NCBI GenBank assembly: GCA_002286715.1
Contig: NSJX01000004.1
Location: forward strand, 260,253-324,252
Length of the DNA stretch: 64,000 bases
Direction: 5' to 3'
DNA from: Dentipellis sp. KUC8613
Taxonomy: Eukaryota > Basidiomycota > Agaricomycetes > Russulales > Hericiaceae
Below the pieces are notes generated by a model that searched no databases, was not told the origin of the DNA, and was given only the letters and a program-made list of their open reading frames with translations. The position numbers were made by a program, and so were the translations under genes. This document shows, piece by piece, positions 1 through 9,184 of this stretch. Position 1 is the stretch's first letter; the number at the start of each line of letters is the position of its first letter.

Positions 1-2
1 CT

Positions 3-1578
3 TCTGTTGACGGCAAAGACCTCCGCGACCTGCCTACTGCGCATGCCGAACTCGTCGCAGTCCTCCCATCGGCACTGGATTACCAGCCTGGAGCCTCGTC
101 ATCTTCCATGCCAATACCGACGCTTGGCTCATATACGAAGAAATCATCGAGGAAGATCACCATGCCCAGCTCGCGGCACGTCAGCTGCGGCACTTTCTTG
201 GACTATGGCCCATATGCTAGCTTTGCACCAACGTTCGACCAGGACGGTGTCGAGGTTGGGCGAGACGCGCTGGGAGAGGTGTTGTGGATGCAAGAGAAGA
301 AGCGCAGAGCTGCAAACCTGGTCGCAGCACAATACGCTCGACGAGAAAAGGCAATGGCGGCGCTGGAAGACGTGGAGATGCATGAAGAAGTTCAGGATGT
401 GACAACTGAAGAGTTGGCTAAGCGGGCCGCAGAAAAGAAGAAGTCCGACGAACAGGAATTGGAGGCACTCCTTCCTCCGGAAGAGGTTGCCTGCATAAAA
501 GCAGCGCTAGGAAGCCTGGAGATGGAAGAGGCCGTGCAGGAGCTTTTGGAGCGAAATTCAAAGGCCCTTCAGAGGCTGGAAGAGCTTCAGCTCAAGCGTC
601 TTGGAGGCGAGGATGGAGGGAAGAGTCGCGTTAAAGAGGGTTCAGAAGAGTGGGATATTGGTACGTTCTTACTTGCCACCTTGCAGAATTGACACCGGAG
701 TTGACGCATACACAATGACAGCACAAGGCATCATGGAGTCGCTGACAGTCCTCGCCTCACTACGCCCCCGCTCGTCCTCCGATTCTTCTCCGCTAACGCC
801 ATCACCCTCCATTCTTCACAAACTTCACCTCACCCTCCCTGCCGAGCCATCCCCAGGCTGGTATGGCACGCTCCCGCCAAATCGCGCAACAGCCCTTCAC
901 GATGACTCCACGATCTCTCTAAAGGCCGGTGCGGCCCTTCCCGCACCCGCACCCGTTCCCGCTGCATCATCTCCAGCTCCAGCCGCACCCAAGCCGAGCG
1001 CCCCTGCCCAGCAGCCGCAGTACCAGGGGTACGGTTCGTATCCAAATTATACAACCCAGTATCGCGGCGGATACGGGTACGCGCCAGGCACGAACAACTA
1101 CTACCCGAACGCGTACGGCCAGACACCGACCACGGCTGGCCAAACAACGCCTTACGGGGGACAGTACAGCTACCCCCACTGGTACGGGTACCAGCAGCCC
1201 CAAGCCGCGGGCCAGCCGCAGGGCACTGCGCAGACCCCCGGCCGGGGCACACCGCAACCCACGCCCGGCGCCGTCGCGAACTCCTACGCCGGCTTCTTCA
1301 ACAACACGACGCAGCCGACGCAGCCGCAGGTCCCGCCCACGCCCCAGCCCCAGCAGGTCGTGCGCGCCGTCGCGAACACGGTCGCCGCGCCCCAGGCCGC
1401 GGGGAAGCCGTACGCGCCGACGTGGGCGTCCGCGGGCACGGCAGCCGCCACGCCGCAGTACACGCCGACGCTGCCCCCGCATATGCGCACTCAGGTGCCG
1501 CCTGCGACGCCGACGCCGACGGGAGGCGGGGGGTGGCAGTACTACGCGGGGTACCAGCAGACGGCGACGCAGCGGTAG
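3..1578 (+). CDS. 5'-truncated low-complexity nuclear-type protein, possibly BRD7/9-like
   Basis: The gene enters from the left edge with an open frame beginning at base 3. Exon 1 runs to about 662 and contains an 'LDYGPYASFAPTFD' segment followed by charged, probably coiled-coil helices rich in Glu, Lys and Ala. A short intron (GTACGT donor near 662, acceptor near 700) joins it to a second exon ending at the TAG at 1578. The second part is low complexity: Pro/Ala-rich, then Tyr/Gly/Gln-rich repeats with YGGQY and GYQQP motifs, like prion-like tails of nuclear proteins. The 'SFAP..D' motif resembles the region after the bromodomain in BRD7/BRD9-type chromatin remodelling subunits, but the bromodomain would lie outside the window, so that assignment is tentative. 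The exon join is chosen because it keeps the frame open; other acceptors are possible. Confidence 0.5.
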
Positions 1579-1919
1579 TGGGCTTCTTGGCCATCCTTTG
1601 GTGAAGGTTGGCTGGTAGACGGGGGGATGGGAGCTCGGGGGTATGGGAGGCAGTTCGGTCTGTGGCTTTGTGCGTCGTGTTCTTTTTTATTTCGTGTTTC
1701 TAGACGTATATTACATTCCGGCGTTTTGTATAGCGTTTGCATAGTTCTGTTTTGTCTGCCTGTTTGTCTGCCTGTCTACGTCAGATGTGCATTGCAAGTA
1801 TTGCCATTGAAGTAATCGATTCCACTCGGTGGTGGTATAATGGTACAGGGTCAAAGTTCCTTCGTGATATCATTCGTACGTCTCCCAGGCAGCTATCGGT
1901 CATGCTGATCGCAAGACCA
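1579..1919. other. Convergent intergenic region
   Basis: This spacer lies between the stop codons of two converging genes, so it should hold only their 3' ends. It is T-rich on the plus strand just after 1670, as expected for a 3' UTR, and contains a short TGTCTGCCTGT-like repetition near 1750-1785. I see no coding exon or RNA gene in it. Confidence 0.5.
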
Positions 1920-3098
1920 TTATGACGACGGGACATGGAGCCTGCTGACGAGCGCTTGCTCCTCGACGATCTTATCTTTCCAGACTCTCTCCACCTCTTC
2001 CAGATCCCAATTCGACGACACGAACCTGTCAATACAACAGTTAAACGTCTGCGGATGGACAAAGGACACAAGACCGGGCCTGACCTTCCATTCAACCAAT
2101 CTGCCTTACCCGATGTGAGGTAGAGTAACGTTGCGGCAGGGAGCTGGAGTGAGTCCGTCAGGAAGGGTTCAAATTCAGGGTTGGTCATTGCCCCGTCGGT
2201 CTTGATCCCTCCGGGGTGGACTGCCATGACCTTCACCTCGGGGTTCTCTACACAACCGTCACGGGGTTAGCAACGTTCCATATGCAAAGCTTGGAACCTT
2301 ACCCAGCGCGGCCAACTCAACGAATCGGCCTAGTGCATGTTTGGATACCAAGTACGAGCTGCCGATTGGCATCCGCAATTGGGCCGCCTCGGAGGTAATG
2401 GTGATGAAGTATCCTTTGGTCTTGGCGAGGTGCGCGAGGGTGTAGCTGTCAAATTGGCAATGATTTCAGCTAATGCTCCTCGCTCCCCGTCAACCGAGGT
2501 GACGAAACGGCGTACTATGCTGCGTTGAAATTGCCGCGAACGTTGACTTCGACAGCCTGCCACCACTTGTTCGGATCTTCCTTCAAGAACGCTAGATCAC
2601 AGTTACATGTAAGTTCATGATCGTCTTGCGCCCAGCACAGAAGCAGAACTCACGTCTGTCCCAGCGGTCCACCATAGCCGCATTCGCAATGCAGATGTCG
2701 ATCTTCCCGAACCGGTCCAGCGTCTCCTTCACCGCCGCCTCCACCTGCTCCGTCTGCACCACATCCAGCGAAATCGTCAGCACGTCCGCGCCAGGCGCGG
2801 CTTTGAGGATCGCCGCGCATGCATCGTCCAGGACTTGCTGCCTGCGCGCCGTCACGACGACCGCGGCGCCCGCCCGTGCGTAGAAGGTCGCGATCTCGAG
2901 GCCGATGCCCGCGGACCCGCCGGTGATGAAGACGACCTTGCCCTTGTACGTCTGCTCCGCGAAGTGCTTCTCGGGCGCAATGAAGGGGTATACACTGACA
3001 TCACTTAGACTCGATGACCCAGTTTGACCTGAGATGTCAAACACTCACTCGTTCACCCGGGTGACGGGCAGCGTCTCGGACGGGGGATTCTGAGCCAT
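1920..3098 (-). CDS. Short-chain dehydrogenase/reductase (SDR), paralogue 1
   Basis: This is an NAD(P)-dependent oxidoreductase of the classical SDR type; its substrate is unknown. The start ATG is at 3098, giving MAQNPPSETLPV, and a short first intron follows. The Rossmann cofactor motif reads TGGSAGIG (fits TGxxxGxG), the NNAG-like motif reads IANAA, and the catalytic pair is YLVSK (YxxxK), preceded by Ser in 'GSSY'. The C-terminus 'SSNWDLEEVERVWKDKI' is typical of a fungal SDR subfamily. At about 2515 the frame seems to hit a stop, but splicing at a GTACGCC donor to the TTGACAG acceptor restores 'NFNAAYYTLAHL', which lines up with paralogue 2, so the gene looks intact. It has about six exons. 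The next gene upstream is a paralogue in the same orientation, so the pair probably arose by tandem duplication. Confidence 0.88.
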
Positions 3099-3446
3099 GT
3101 TCGTGTTCAAGTTGGCGATGGGGGTGGTCTCATTATAACAAACACTTTTATAGCAGAGCCCGTGCTCGTCGCAGCCGTGAGACGCCCATGCCCACGCGTA
3201 CGCTCACGCACGTACCGCCATCAAAGGTACTCAATTTGGCTTGCCGGACAGCAATCCCAGCCGTATTCATAAGCAGTCAAGAATTCGATATTGGATTCGT
3301 ATAGCGAGACGCATCCTGCTTGGTACAGGTGGGGACACGCCGAAGTCAAAGTGGTACACTGGTCAGTCACCATGACGGTAATGAGATGTGCGGCAGCATC
3401 ACGATGACCTTCAAGTATCCGAATCTGACGTGGTGGATTTTACGCC
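3099..3446. other. Spacer between tandem SDR genes
   Basis: This 348-base gap holds the promoter of SDR paralogue 1 and the 3' end of paralogue 2, both on the minus strand. The minus strand has a TATA-like stretch near 3130-3150 (plus-strand 'attataacaaac' and 'ttttatagc'), 35-55 bases upstream of the ATG. No coding exon is visible. Confidence 0.4.
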
Positions 3447-4614
3447 TTACGTTGGGATGGATAATCTGCTGACGAGGGCCTGCGAGGCAACGATCTTGTC
3501 CTTCCAGTCCCGCTCCACCTCCCCAAGGTCCCAGTTCGAAGACACGAATCTGCCAAAATCGCAGCTCGTTAGCTCTGCTTTGTTTCTGCCGTTCACGTCT
3601 TGTGGAGCCCTTTTTACCTTCCACTGAGCCAGTCAGCCGATCCAGAGGTCAAATAGAACGCTGTCGCGGCCGGCAACTGTAAAGTGTCGATCAAATATGG
3701 TATGAAGGACGGGTTAGCCGTGGCAGACTCTGTCTTGATGGAACCCGGATGCAATGCGAAAGCCTTGACATCTGGGTTTTCTGTACCCAGAAAGAAATCT
3801 CAGCACCCGATGGATACATTCGGCGAGGCTAAAGGAGCGTTTACCTAAAACGATGTACTCCACCAAACGACCAACCGCGTGCTTGGCTACAGTATAGGAG
3901 CTGCCCATCGGCAGGCGTAACTGTGCCCCTTCAGAGGATATCACAATAAGATAGCCCTTTGTCTTAGAGAGGTGAGGGACTGCAAAGCTTTGGTGATACG
4001 TATTAGACTCAAAACACCCTATCATGATATGGGTAGCAACGTACTGAGCAACATTGAGCACTCCGCGGACGTTGCTTTCCAAAATTCCCCACCACACATC
4101 CGGGTCCTCTTGTGCGAGAGCTTCATACAATGTTAGCCTCCTGGACAGACTCGTCCGCGAAAGAATATGACGTACGCTTGTCGAAGTGAGCGTTCGCTCC
4201 TGCACCAGCTACGCATATGTCGATCTTTCCAAACCGGGCGATCGTCGCCTTGATTGCCTCTTCGACCTGTTTAGCTTGAACCACGTCAACCGAAATGCCG
4301 AGCACCTCTGCGGAGGGTGCCACGTTCAAGATGGCCGCACGTGCTTCCTCGAGTGGCTTCTGCCTACGGGCAGTGATGGCGACTGACGCTCCTGCTCTGG
4401 CGTAGAATGTCGCGATTTGCAGGCATATGCCTTTGGACGCGCCGGTGAGGAAGACGACTTTTCCTCTGAAAGTTTGGGCAGCAAAGTGTTTGTCTGGGGA
4501 GATATAAGGATAAACGCTAAGGTCATGCCGTGAATCGGAGTCGTCGGACAGAATGCTGCAACGCACTCACTCGTGGACGCGATTTACTGGAAGAGTTTCT
4601 GCAGGAGCGGACAT
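3447..4614 (-). CDS. Short-chain dehydrogenase/reductase (SDR), paralogue 2
   Basis: This paralogue of the neighbouring SDR starts at the ATG at 4614 (MSAPAETLPVNRVHE) and ends with SRLSIPT and TAA at 3447-3449. Exon order and sequence match paralogue 1 through most of the protein: 'GKVVFLTGASKGI' at the N-terminus, 'GKIDICVAGAG', 'WWGILESNVRGVLN', the catalytic YTVAK, and 'HPGSIKTES' after it. One difference stands out: the last Gly of the TGxxxGxG cofactor loop is Cys (TGASKGIC), and the usual NAG motif reads AGAGAN. The catalytic Ser-Tyr-Lys residues remain, so it may still be active with changed cofactor handling. Substrate unknown. Confidence 0.87.
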
Positions 4615-5500
4615 TGTGAATGCCGGTTGAGGTTGTGCGTCCTTCGTACATTCCACGCAACCTTTTTAAAGCGACGCGTGTGTCAGGCCGGGAAGAGCGT
4701 TGCCATGCATGGACGGACCAATGTGAACGCTCACCGGCTCACACGGAGTGCCCAGGCACTTTCTGGTCTCCGTCAGACCCCCGCCTGCCGCTCAAGCTTC
4801 ACTCGAAGAAGGTCGGGTAGCATAAAACGAATTATAGATGACCCACGTGTCGATGCGGAGACGCGAATAATGGCAGGTCTCGCTATCTTACAAGCCCTGC
4901 ACCAACGCCGATGTCATCGCGCTTTGTCAGGAAAGGAAAAAGGCCAGATCAGCGCACAGATAAGCTCTCATCGAGTGTCACCACGACATGGACACACGCG
5001 TTGAGTACTGCGTACTGTGAGGGGAGTCCATGCGCACCTTTCCTCAATGGAGAGGCAGCAGCCGGGTGGGATGCTTATGATTGTAACAAAATTCTAAAGG
5101 GCATACTGTCGACATCAGCAACTGCCGGAGCTATGAGTGCACAACGGATGGCAAGAATTTGCCACACTGTAAAGAACCACAAGTCGACGTGCAGACAGCT
5201 CAAAGCAGAAACAAACATACAAATGAAAATGATATTCGGTGTCCTCTACGACCTCCCAACCATCTAAGCCAACGTGGTACGCTGGCCCCGGCAGGTAAGC
5301 TGACTATAAACACCGATGGTGTTTCGTGTACCACGCCAAACCACCCCCTCATTGCCTGGAGCACCGCCGCAGCGACACCCTTCTGACGGGGAAAGCATCT
5401 GTCCGCGTCCTTGACCCCGACTGGAGTCTGTGCAGAGCGGGCAGGTGCGAGCAGATTTGCGTGTGAGGAAGAATCAGACCTGCCCGCAAAGAGAATTATA

Positions 5501-5522
5501 TACTTCGGACATCGCCGAAGTA
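5501..5522. repeat. Perfect 8-bp inverted repeat with 6-nt spacer
   Basis: TACTTCGG, spacer ACATCG, CCGAAGTA: the arms are exactly complementary and could form a hairpin or a dimeric factor-binding site. An AT-rich 'gaattata' lies directly upstream. It sits in a non-coding region and its role is unknown. Confidence 0.5.
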
Positions 5523-5689
5523 GTCGGAATATGCCGATCCAATGGCTGACCTGCAGTCGCACATCTCAATTGCGACGTCAACGTAGATCTGCTTGCCTTC
5601 ATGTACAGCGTGCCGATACTTGGTCAGCGGTGACTATGACAAGCATGGCCCTGTGCCCCTTCATCCTTCTTTTATTTCGCAGAAAATTC

Positions 5690-5918
5690 TCGGAAACAAG
5701 TGTATTACTCATTGCCCAAATTTGTGTATCCCACTTCAAACCAGGTGCACGGCGGAACATACTTGAAGCTTGGAGGTTTTGCGTTCAACGCCTCAGTTGA
5801 ACACACACATTCCGGCTTTCAAATGTCCTCCTCTTCTGAAGACCTCACGGTGATTCAATTGTCTGTTGCAGCTCTCGACGGTACTTGCGACTATACTAGT
5901 ACTGCTTTGACCCCTTGA
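5690..5918 (+). pseudogene. Possible orphan terminal exon or gene fragment
   Basis: A frame of about 72 codons ends with a TGA at 5916-5918. It reads in part 'YLKLGGFAFNASVEHTHSGF' and 'QLSVAALDGTCDY'. The composition is protein-like (Gly, Asn, Thr, Ser, aromatic residues), and upstream there is an acceptor-like 'tttcgcag' at about 5675. I recognise no family and find no convincing 5' exons between 4615 and 5690. It could be the decayed end of a secreted-protein gene or a chance frame. Confidence 0.2.
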
Positions 5919-6043
5919 TGTGATGTCTATGTCTGCTTTGTATGTTGATTTCTCAACTTGGGAAGCTGGCGCTGACTTCTGTACCTGTTGATTGCTGCAG
6001 ATAGATAGCTATTTCGGCGAGAGCGCTAGATGCCACGAAGAAA

Positions 6044-6058
6044 TACCGGTGTACCGGT
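6044..6058. promoter_or_regulatory. Doubled TACCGGT motif upstream of the DUF6533 gene
   Basis: Two copies of TACCGGT separated by one base lie about 110 bp before the ATG at 6169, and a TATA-like 'cataaata' sits near 6128-6136. Spacing and position suit an upstream activator site, but this is inference from position only. Confidence 0.3.
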
Positions 6059-6168
6059 TTATAGGCAATGTTCTCCATGACACGTCAATCGAACGATAGA
6101 TAGCCGCCTCTCTAAATGGCGTCGACCTCATAAATACCCGTGGCTGGCCCGCCGTACACTGCTTCGTA

Positions 6169-8014
6169 ATGGCTGACCCTCTCAATGATTCGATTATTGC
6201 ATTGGGTCATGACATGTACGTCGCCACATCCTTTCGCGTTGATGTGCCATGCTAAAGGCACACTTCAGTTCCGTCGAAAAGGTGGCTATTCAGTCGCATG
6301 GAGATCTTGCATACCTCTGACTTCCTCTGCAGCTATATTATGTTGCAACATGTGCCCTTTGGACTTATGACTATATCCTGACCATTGGAGACGAGGTGAG
6401 CATCGCACAAAATGCTCCCGGCATTGAGTCTCATATTGGTCTGAGGTCACGTATGCTTGGGCGGGGAAGAAGACATATAGTACGCAGTCCTCGTCCTTTG
6501 ACGCAATTATAGAACTGACCCGCCCCTAGTCTTCTATCTTTACCTTGCGGTAAATCATCTAAGTAATTCTCTAAGAGTGCTGAAGTTCATCCACCCGAAG
6601 AATCGATACCTCACGCCATGCGCCTCCATTGTGACACTTTTTTGTGAGTGCATCCACTTCACCTTCTGTACACAACTTACCTAGTGACATTCAGCCTACT
6701 TCCTCCCCGCCTGGACCATAGATGTAAGTAATCATATACAGTAAATCTTTCACTTTGACCAAACATTGGGACTTCAGGTGTATGACCCCCCTTTTTCGGG
6801 CTCTTCCCGAATCTGACACCACGTCAAAGCTGCACACGATTTTGCGCTGCGCTGTCCTTCGAAGCCGCACTTACGAGCTCAATCGCGGAGATATTCCTGA
6901 CTCTACGGTAGACGTCGATGTGACCGATCTAGATCTCGTTCACCTCGCTAACTATCTAGCAGTGTCTATGCTATCACCGGGAAGCGAAAATTGGTCCTCG
7001 TGGCTTCGGCGACACTGATCCTATGCCAATGGGGCGCTCTGATATACCAAGCATCACAGGCGAGTCATTAATTACTGTCCGTGTTTACACACTTGTAACC
7101 GATTGTGTTGCCCACAGTCTCAGAAAGGCACTTCTGATATCGCTGCACTGCTACCTCTTCAAAATGGCCATCAGTCCCCACTTCCTGGTTTACCGGACAT
7201 TGATGCCTTCCACAGTAAGATGAGAGCCTGTTTTTTTCTTTCTTAGTATCCTGACCCGGCTATGTCACCCTCCTTTGCTCACAGTATGCATTTTCATATC
7301 AGCGCTGAGAACGTGGGTGAAGAAGTTGACAGCTTTACATGTGCTGACCCCGCCGTATTGTAGAGTAACATAGATAGATGCATTTCTAGTGATGTGCCTT
7401 TGCTTCGACGCCATCGTATTCCTCGTCATTTGTTTCACGACCGTGACTGCGATTCGGAGATCCAACTATGGACACATGCTCCACATCATCCAGCGCGATG
7501 GAATCATCTACTTTTTTGTGCTATTCTCTTCGAATTTAACCTGGCTGCTTCTGGCTCTGTATGCCCCTGTAAGTGGAATGATTCGTCTCGACCTGTCCAC
7601 TCACCTTACGACTTGCCCTACTAGCCTGGCCGCAAGTACATGCAAACCCAGTAAGTAGGCGAATCCATTTTCACAAGCTGTGTCTAATGCACTCTACAAC
7701 AGGCCGGCGTTGATGTACGATGTGTCGTAAATCATCCTAGTCAATCAGGGCGCGCTGACCATAACCGCAGAATATCATCTATCATGATCAACCGCATCAC
7801 GTTGAATCTCAAACGTGGCGGTCAAAAACAGACAATCAACTACGGCCTGCCGTCGGATGCTCCAGGAAATCATACCCTTCCGTGGAGCGTGAGGGATTTC
7901 GAAGATCCTGATGGTCTTTACAGGGTTTCCGGCAGGGCAGAGCCCTCAGAGCACGAGCTGAGTGATCTGCGAGATGTAACGCGGGTATCGGTATCGCACG
8001 TTACTGCACCGTGA
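6169..8014 (+). CDS. DUF6533-family integral membrane protein
   Basis: This is a multi-spanning membrane protein of a large basidiomycete family of unknown function. The start ATG at 6169 gives MADPLNDSIIALGHD, followed by small exons: 'YVATCALWTYDYILTIGDE' (family signature), 'VTYAWAGKKTY', 'FYLYLA', 'NRYLTPCASIVTLF' and 'YFLPAWTID'. Later come 'AEIFLTLRVYAI', 'KRKLVLVASATLILCQWGAL', a loop with QNGHQSPLPGLP, 'CFDAIVFLVICFTT', 'HIIQRDGIIYFFVLF' and the terminal exon with 'SIMINRITLN', ending in TGA at 8014. These match the expected order of helices. The exon structure between about 6730 and 6860 could not be resolved into one open frame, so a missed intron or a small frameshift there is possible. 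The downstream DUF7770 gene converges on it, with stops 167 bases apart. Confidence 0.82.
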
Positions 8015-8181
8015 CTGAATTTCCCAACTGTCAACCAGTCGGTCACCATACCTACTCAACACCACCTGTCTCTTCTGAACTTCTGTTATTTACATGGACA
8101 TTATGTATCGAACCGTGGCAAGTCCACGCAGTCGTTTCGTTCCAATGAATTTTCTTGATGACGCATGAAGGGATATCAAAC

Positions 8182-8808
8182 TCAGAAAAACTCGCCCTTG
8201 ATGCGAGGCATGGGGAACGTCGCCCCCAGTTTGGACGCCTGTTCGATCTCCCACCGTTCAAAGCGGGTCACCGTGTCCCCTGCAATCAGGCCGGCCTCTT
8301 CAAGGTCTCCGATGACAGTCGCACACCAATGGCGACAGCCTTTTCCATCGTCACTGAATCTGATACAAGGATCGCATTGTTCAATTCACAAAGTCGCGAG
8401 AACAATGTTGCCGCTAAGGCTTGAGAGAACTTACCTGTATCGGTCTCGGGCCTTCTTGTTGAAGATGAGGTCAAAGATGCCGTTGGCATCGATAGCATCC
8501 GTGACCGTGCATTCAAATGCATCGGTAGTGGTGTAGGGCGGAACGGCTTCGGCAGCGACGGGCGTCATGTACGGCGCGTGGTCAATGACGACCACGCCAG
8601 CGTTGGGATCCGACATGTCGGTGAAGGACGGATGCGAATCCAGGCGGATCGAGCGATCCGCAGAGGAGTTGACTAGATACAGCTGGAAGTGGTATACGTC
8701 CCCAGTGAATGTCCCCACAATAGCAACCTTGTTGACGGGAAGGCTATAGTTTTCGGCGGATACATCCTTGAACACGAATATCGAGCTCCGCTTGGGTAGA
8801 GGTGACAT
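8182..8808 (-). CDS. DUF7770-domain protein
   Basis: This two-exon gene starts at the ATG at 8808 (MSPLPKRSSIFVFKDVS) and ends at the TGA at 8182-8184. Exon 1 has a beta-rich stretch including 'GDVYHFQLYLVNSS'; a GTAAGT intron follows 'NKKARDRYR'. Exon 2 begins 'FSDDGKGCRHWCATVI' and includes 'LEEAGLI' and 'TFPMPRIKGEFF'. The 'GCRHWC' core and overall size, about 185 residues, fit the fungus-specific DUF7770 group as I remember it. No catalytic residues or membrane segments are evident and the function is unknown. The frame stays open upstream to about 9045, but that part reads like UTR and has no family features. Confidence 0.72.
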
Positions 8809-9184
8809 TTCCGGAGGTACGGGGTTCGCGATGCTTTGATTATGATGAGGGAGTATACTGAAGGAAAGACAACGCACCTGGGGCCACACGCGCATGTGCT
8901 CTCGGCTCCAGCCGTTTCGGAGCTCATAACCACAAGCCTCGTGCAGCTGAGCTACACACGCGTAAATTTTTGAAGAGTACGCAATTGGTTTGTGATTTCC
9001 GTAGCAATGTTTAGCTTTACTTCCGAGCACACCGACGCTAACCATTCAGGTACTCGAGGACGCTACTATTACAATGTGAGAGGGGAGGTGAGTACGATAA
9101 CAGCTTGGGAAGGGGTAAAGCGAATCATGAGCGAACCAATATCAGATAAACTTCTACACTGCACCAGTCTATGGTTGCTGAGGG
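8809..9184. other. Intergenic region between DUF7770 and MFS genes
   Basis: Both flanking genes are on the minus strand, so this segment should contain the 3' end of the MFS gene and the promoter of the DUF7770 gene. I see no exon or obvious motif. Confidence 0.4.

Larger units (their letters stand above)
4615..6168. other. Long ORF-poor intergenic region
   Basis: This is the largest gap in the window with no gene I can defend. It holds the promoter of SDR paralogue 2 on the left and of the DUF6533 gene on the right. Between them are an 8-bp perfect inverted repeat (5501-5522), a possible orphan exon (5690-5918) and a doubled TACCGGT site (6044-6058), each listed separately. Decayed mobile-element DNA would be one explanation, but I recognise no transposase or terminal repeats. 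Confidence 0.4.

Noticed and set aside
1811..1860. tRNA-like string 'ggtggtataatggtacagg'
   Set aside because: It resembles a tRNA D-arm, but no B box (GGTTCRANNCC) or acceptor-stem pairing follows.
2450..2530. Apparent in-frame stop in SDR paralogue 1
   Set aside because: A GTACGCC donor and TTGACAG acceptor remove it and restore a sequence that lines up with the paralogue, so it is an intron boundary rather than a disabling mutation.
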